This document shows, piece by piece, positions 60,975-64,000 of a stretch of 64,000 nucleotides of DNA. The stretch spans positions 28,030,166 through 28,094,165 of the forward strand of contig NC_092579.1 in assembly GCF_037975245.1 (NCBI RefSeq), written 5' to 3'. The notes under the pieces were generated by a model. That model saw nothing but the letters and a program-made list of their open reading frames with translations, had not been told where the DNA came from and ran no database searches. The DNA is from Apostichopus japonicus (lineage: Eukaryota > Echinodermata > Holothuroidea > Aspidochirotida > Stichopodidae). The first letter of the stretch is position 1. Each line of letters opens with the position of its first letter. The position numbers and the translations under genes were made by a program.

Positions 60975-63365
60975 GTGTGTCCCGAGGAAATCTTCGGCAC
61001 TATATGGATGGGAGAATATCAGTGACTGTCGGGTAGAGAAAGGGTTTGAAAGACGGTGTAAACAGGGAAACTGATACTTAGTCGTTTGATTAGATTAAAA
61101 AAAAAAAAAAAAATCTGAGGTCATTAATGCCTGCTCTCGCTTGTTTAGTTTCAAACTAACTTACACTACTCGGAAGAGAACCCTTACAAAAAAAACCGGT
61201 TAAAATTAGATAACCAGTTGATATTGGTCTCAATTTTCCAGACACAAATGTCTGTTTTTAGAGATTGACTATACCTGTAAACTCCGCCAAAGAAATTGAA
61301 AAAAAAAAATCCATACGATATGAAGCGGCGTTGCCGGCCTAGTCTGCCTGTCACTTTCTTGTTCCGTGCGATAATTATCATGTTAATAGGTCAGGAAACA
61401 TTAATTAACTCTCTTGAAACATAAATAACTAATTAATGGAGTAACTTATTTACATGCAGACATTTTAAGTTATCACGAAGACTGAAAATTCAAAAAAGGC
61501 GGGAAAAAAAGAGGATAAACAGCGTGTGAAGCGAAGTACGGTGATCTTATTTTACCGTAGCCTGTTCCTGTGATGAGGTGTAAAATATTGATATTTAGTG
61601 CACAAATTATTTGGTTCCGTCGTATCATACATAGATTACACCTATTAACTATTAACGCTTGTACGCTTTACACATTTGATATATGATTATGAAATAATTC
61701 ATGTTAAAGTACACGGAGAAAATGTTAATCATTTTACCGTCGATAACACACAGATCTGTGTCAACTTGATGAAAATATGAATTACTAAATAATAAAGAAG
61801 TCCAACAAGTTATGCTAAGCATAATCTTTATTATATATCGTCACAAATATGTTACATTATCATCGTGTTCTTTTATATACATCATCATCGTTACTGTTAT
61901 ATTATTATCGTGTATTATTACATTATCGTCGTAAACGTTCCACATTATATTATCGTGAATTTTCGCATTATCATATATTCGTGCACCATTTTACCATCAT
62001 ACGTTGTAGTCCTTTTGGCGTTCCATATTATTTTTTCCTATTTACAATAACCCATACAGCTCTATGGTAGCATACGCCAATGAAAAGCCCCATTGACTTA
62101 CACACTAAATCAAAAATGTAATGTGGTATCTAAGTCTAGATAGAAGTTCTAGCTAGCTAAACGCAACCCATCACTGGATAGCTGACAAGTTGGCCTTTCA
62201 TTGCACTATCAAGTTTCCGTATCAGGACCAAGTATATTTTTGCTATCCGAGCCGGAAGCTTTCGTCACTTGTAAACCAACCTCTTCACTCATAGTAAACA
62301 ATTTTCGAACGCTGCTCCTGGGAGGCTTAAAGGGGTCTAAAAATGCCTCAATTGACCCATTTTTTTTCACCACATGTACTTCCATTCATGCTCTTCAACA
62401 TGCAAGCCACAAAAAACTAGATCATGATTGATAACAGGTCAAAAAAGATCTTCTCCTGCTGCTTTTTGGCACTTTTCCTGAGATAGGAGAACAACCAGGC
62501 GGATGGATATCGACTCTAATAGGAGTATGCCACCCTATACAATGTAACGTTAGATCTCCCAACGCTGTTAAGTGAGTACATAAACATGACAATAATTCAC
62601 TTATTTTAAAAGGTTCATTCACATGTTACGGACCCCCCCCCCTTCCCAGTTATGTATATAGTTATGTTATGTCTATATAGTTTATATTGACATGCATCTG
62701 CACTCACTCATGGGTGTAATAAAGTATTTAAATAGCTTGCTCATCTTTACCATGGAAGCTGTAACCATTGGCTTTCAAACGGTTCTATGCTTAGTTGACT
62801 TTAGATCCGATCGTGGCGTTTGCCACCATCATCATTATTAAACACATAGCTCCTACCTGTTCTACTGTAGGCTATTGCTGATAAAAGAAGTAAGACCTAG
62901 AATTATAGTTAAATGCCTACAAGTTATCTTTGTATGTGCCTGTAAGTTCACAATTTGTCCAGTATCCCCCCCCCCCCCTCTCTCCCCAAACAAAACTTCA
63001 TATTGATCATTATTCCTTCATTGTATATATTTTGTATTACCAGTTGTAGCAGAACGATGTGTGGAGAAGGGGAGGGGGTCTTAAAGGGGCTTTCCCTACG
63101 AATCATGATCCTTTCCCCCAATTCCTCCCTCCCCAGTCGACTCGGTGAGACAAAAGTTAAGCCCCTCCTCCCGATTTGCTATTTATACCTGTCAGATGTG
63201 TTTTCCACGTCCAAACTGTTTGCTTGCCACGCACTTGTCCCCCCCCCCCGCCCACCCCTTCCCCACTTTGGAAGATCTAGACTAGTGCTTTCACTGATTA
63301 GTATGAACATGTTTTACCTGATAGTATCTTGCAGATTGATCAGTAGGGGTGGCGTCCTACTACTA
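60975..63365. other. Spacer between the 3' ends of genes F and G
   Basis: AT-rich, with an A-run near 61097-61114, TTATCATCG-type imperfect repeats at about 61850-61990, and C-runs at 62632, 62966 and 63238. No exon or RNA gene recognised. Confidence 0.5.
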
Positions 63366-64000
63366 TTACTGGGAGCTATATACGGCCAAAAATGCACTAA
63401 TTAAAGATAGTGTCATTGTCCACCGAATACCTCGTGTTTCTATGCACATGTCGTCAAGGTGACGCCTTATCTTGCGCCAAAATCGCGAGTCTGAGTTGCT
63501 ATAAGCTCTAGTAAATATCTGAAGACGAAAATACTGCCACATGTATGACACATCGAGCCCACCTACCGCAGAGAGACTCACAACAAGAAACATTAATAAT
63601 TGTGACCAGAGCATCCACAGGATACTAGCACACGGAATTGCTTGTCCATGTTTGTACTGCATGCACATGACAGCTGTTATTCCCCACGTGCAAAACGGCA
63701 ATGTTAGTATCATGAATATGTAAACAAATTTTGCATAGCAACGGAAGTCGTACGCGACGTTGCAGACGACCTGACGACAGTTATCCAAATCGTCTTGATG
63801 ATTCTCGAGGAATACCTGAACAAGCTGAAATTGACGAACGAATGAAACTCTGCAGAGAAACAGAAGATACAGGATGTTCGTCCATACGGTCATCAATATC
63901 AGGGTAATAGTAAGGGATCGTAGTTTGTAAAATTGGAATCCTCTGTGTTGTGGACAAACAAATGATGAGTAAATAACTATTCGATGTAGGAACACCGCTA
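63366..64000 (-). CDS. Gene G: last exon of a GRL-like receptor, cut by the window edge
   Basis: An open frame from the right window edge to TAA at 63366-63368 aligns with the last exon of gene F: HRIVIYS, RVSFVRQFQLV, DNCRQVV, DFRCYAKFVYIFM, a GGLDVSYMW block, FWRKIRRHLDDM, and the final hydrophobic segment ending AVYSSQ. By comparison with F, about 20 codons of this exon and all upstream exons lie beyond the window. Four of the exon's five membrane segments are visible. It runs convergently toward gene F. Confidence 0.82.
   Translation of the reverse strand, partial: AVFLHRIVIYSSFVCPQHRGFQFYKLRSLTITLILMTVWTNILYLLFLCRVSFVRQFQLVQVFLENHQDDLDNCRQVVCNVAYDFRCYAKFVYIFMILTLPFCTWGITAVMCMQYKHGQAIPCASILWMLWSQLLMFLVVSLSAVGGLDVSYMWQYFRLQIFTRAYSNSDSRFWRKIRRHLDDMCIETRGIRWTMTLSLISAFLAVYSSQ

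Overview
This is eukaryotic DNA: AT-rich, with spliced genes bounded by GT-AG introns, many microsatellites and minisatellites, and many small DNA transposons. It most resembles a marine invertebrate genome. An echinoderm or another invertebrate deuterostome is my best guess, because I read the gene family as gustatory-receptor-like (GRL), a family known there in many copies. The species cannot be fixed from the sequence.

The only convincing protein-coding content is one multigene family of seven-transmembrane proteins, with seven members. Genes A, B and C (minus strand; coding exons 14983-17495, 23019-25438, 31047-33490) lie in three head-to-tail 8-9 kb repeat units. Gene D (minus, 37679-43335), gene E (minus, 46382-48925), gene F (plus, 55527-59312) and gene G (minus, 63366 to the window edge, partial) are diverged relatives. 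The complete genes encode about 453-541 residues. Each has an N-terminal soluble region with two CxxC pairs 50-57 residues apart, the second followed by WW. Then comes a symmetric phase 1-1 exon with two membrane segments and the motif NxRFxVxRxQxxD, and a final exon with five membrane segments. N-glycosylation sequons after the last segment in D and E, with seven predicted segments, suggest a cytosolic N-terminus and external C-terminus, the inverted topology of insect-type chemoreceptors. The GRL assignment is inference; the family unity and gene models come directly from the sequence.

Layout: 1-9894 has no recognisable gene and holds a 35-bp minisatellite, purine, TA and ACAC-type repeats and a small transposon. 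9895-35006 is the triple tandem duplication; units B and C are almost identical, while unit A is older and carries a nested pair of hAT-like elements. 35006-37678 is TA-repeat spacer. 37679-48925 holds D and E in tandem, with LINE and SINE relics in D's introns. 48926-55526 is a transposon-rich spacer with a hAT-like element, a LINE relic, an AATAAAC-type repeat array and a hammerhead-like motif. 55526-64000 holds F and G, which converge across a 4 kb spacer containing another hAT-like element.

No rRNA, confident tRNA or CRISPR was seen, and no prokaryotic gene. The genes probably act as a local chemoreceptor-like cluster grown by tandem duplication. Their ligands and expression cannot be inferred.
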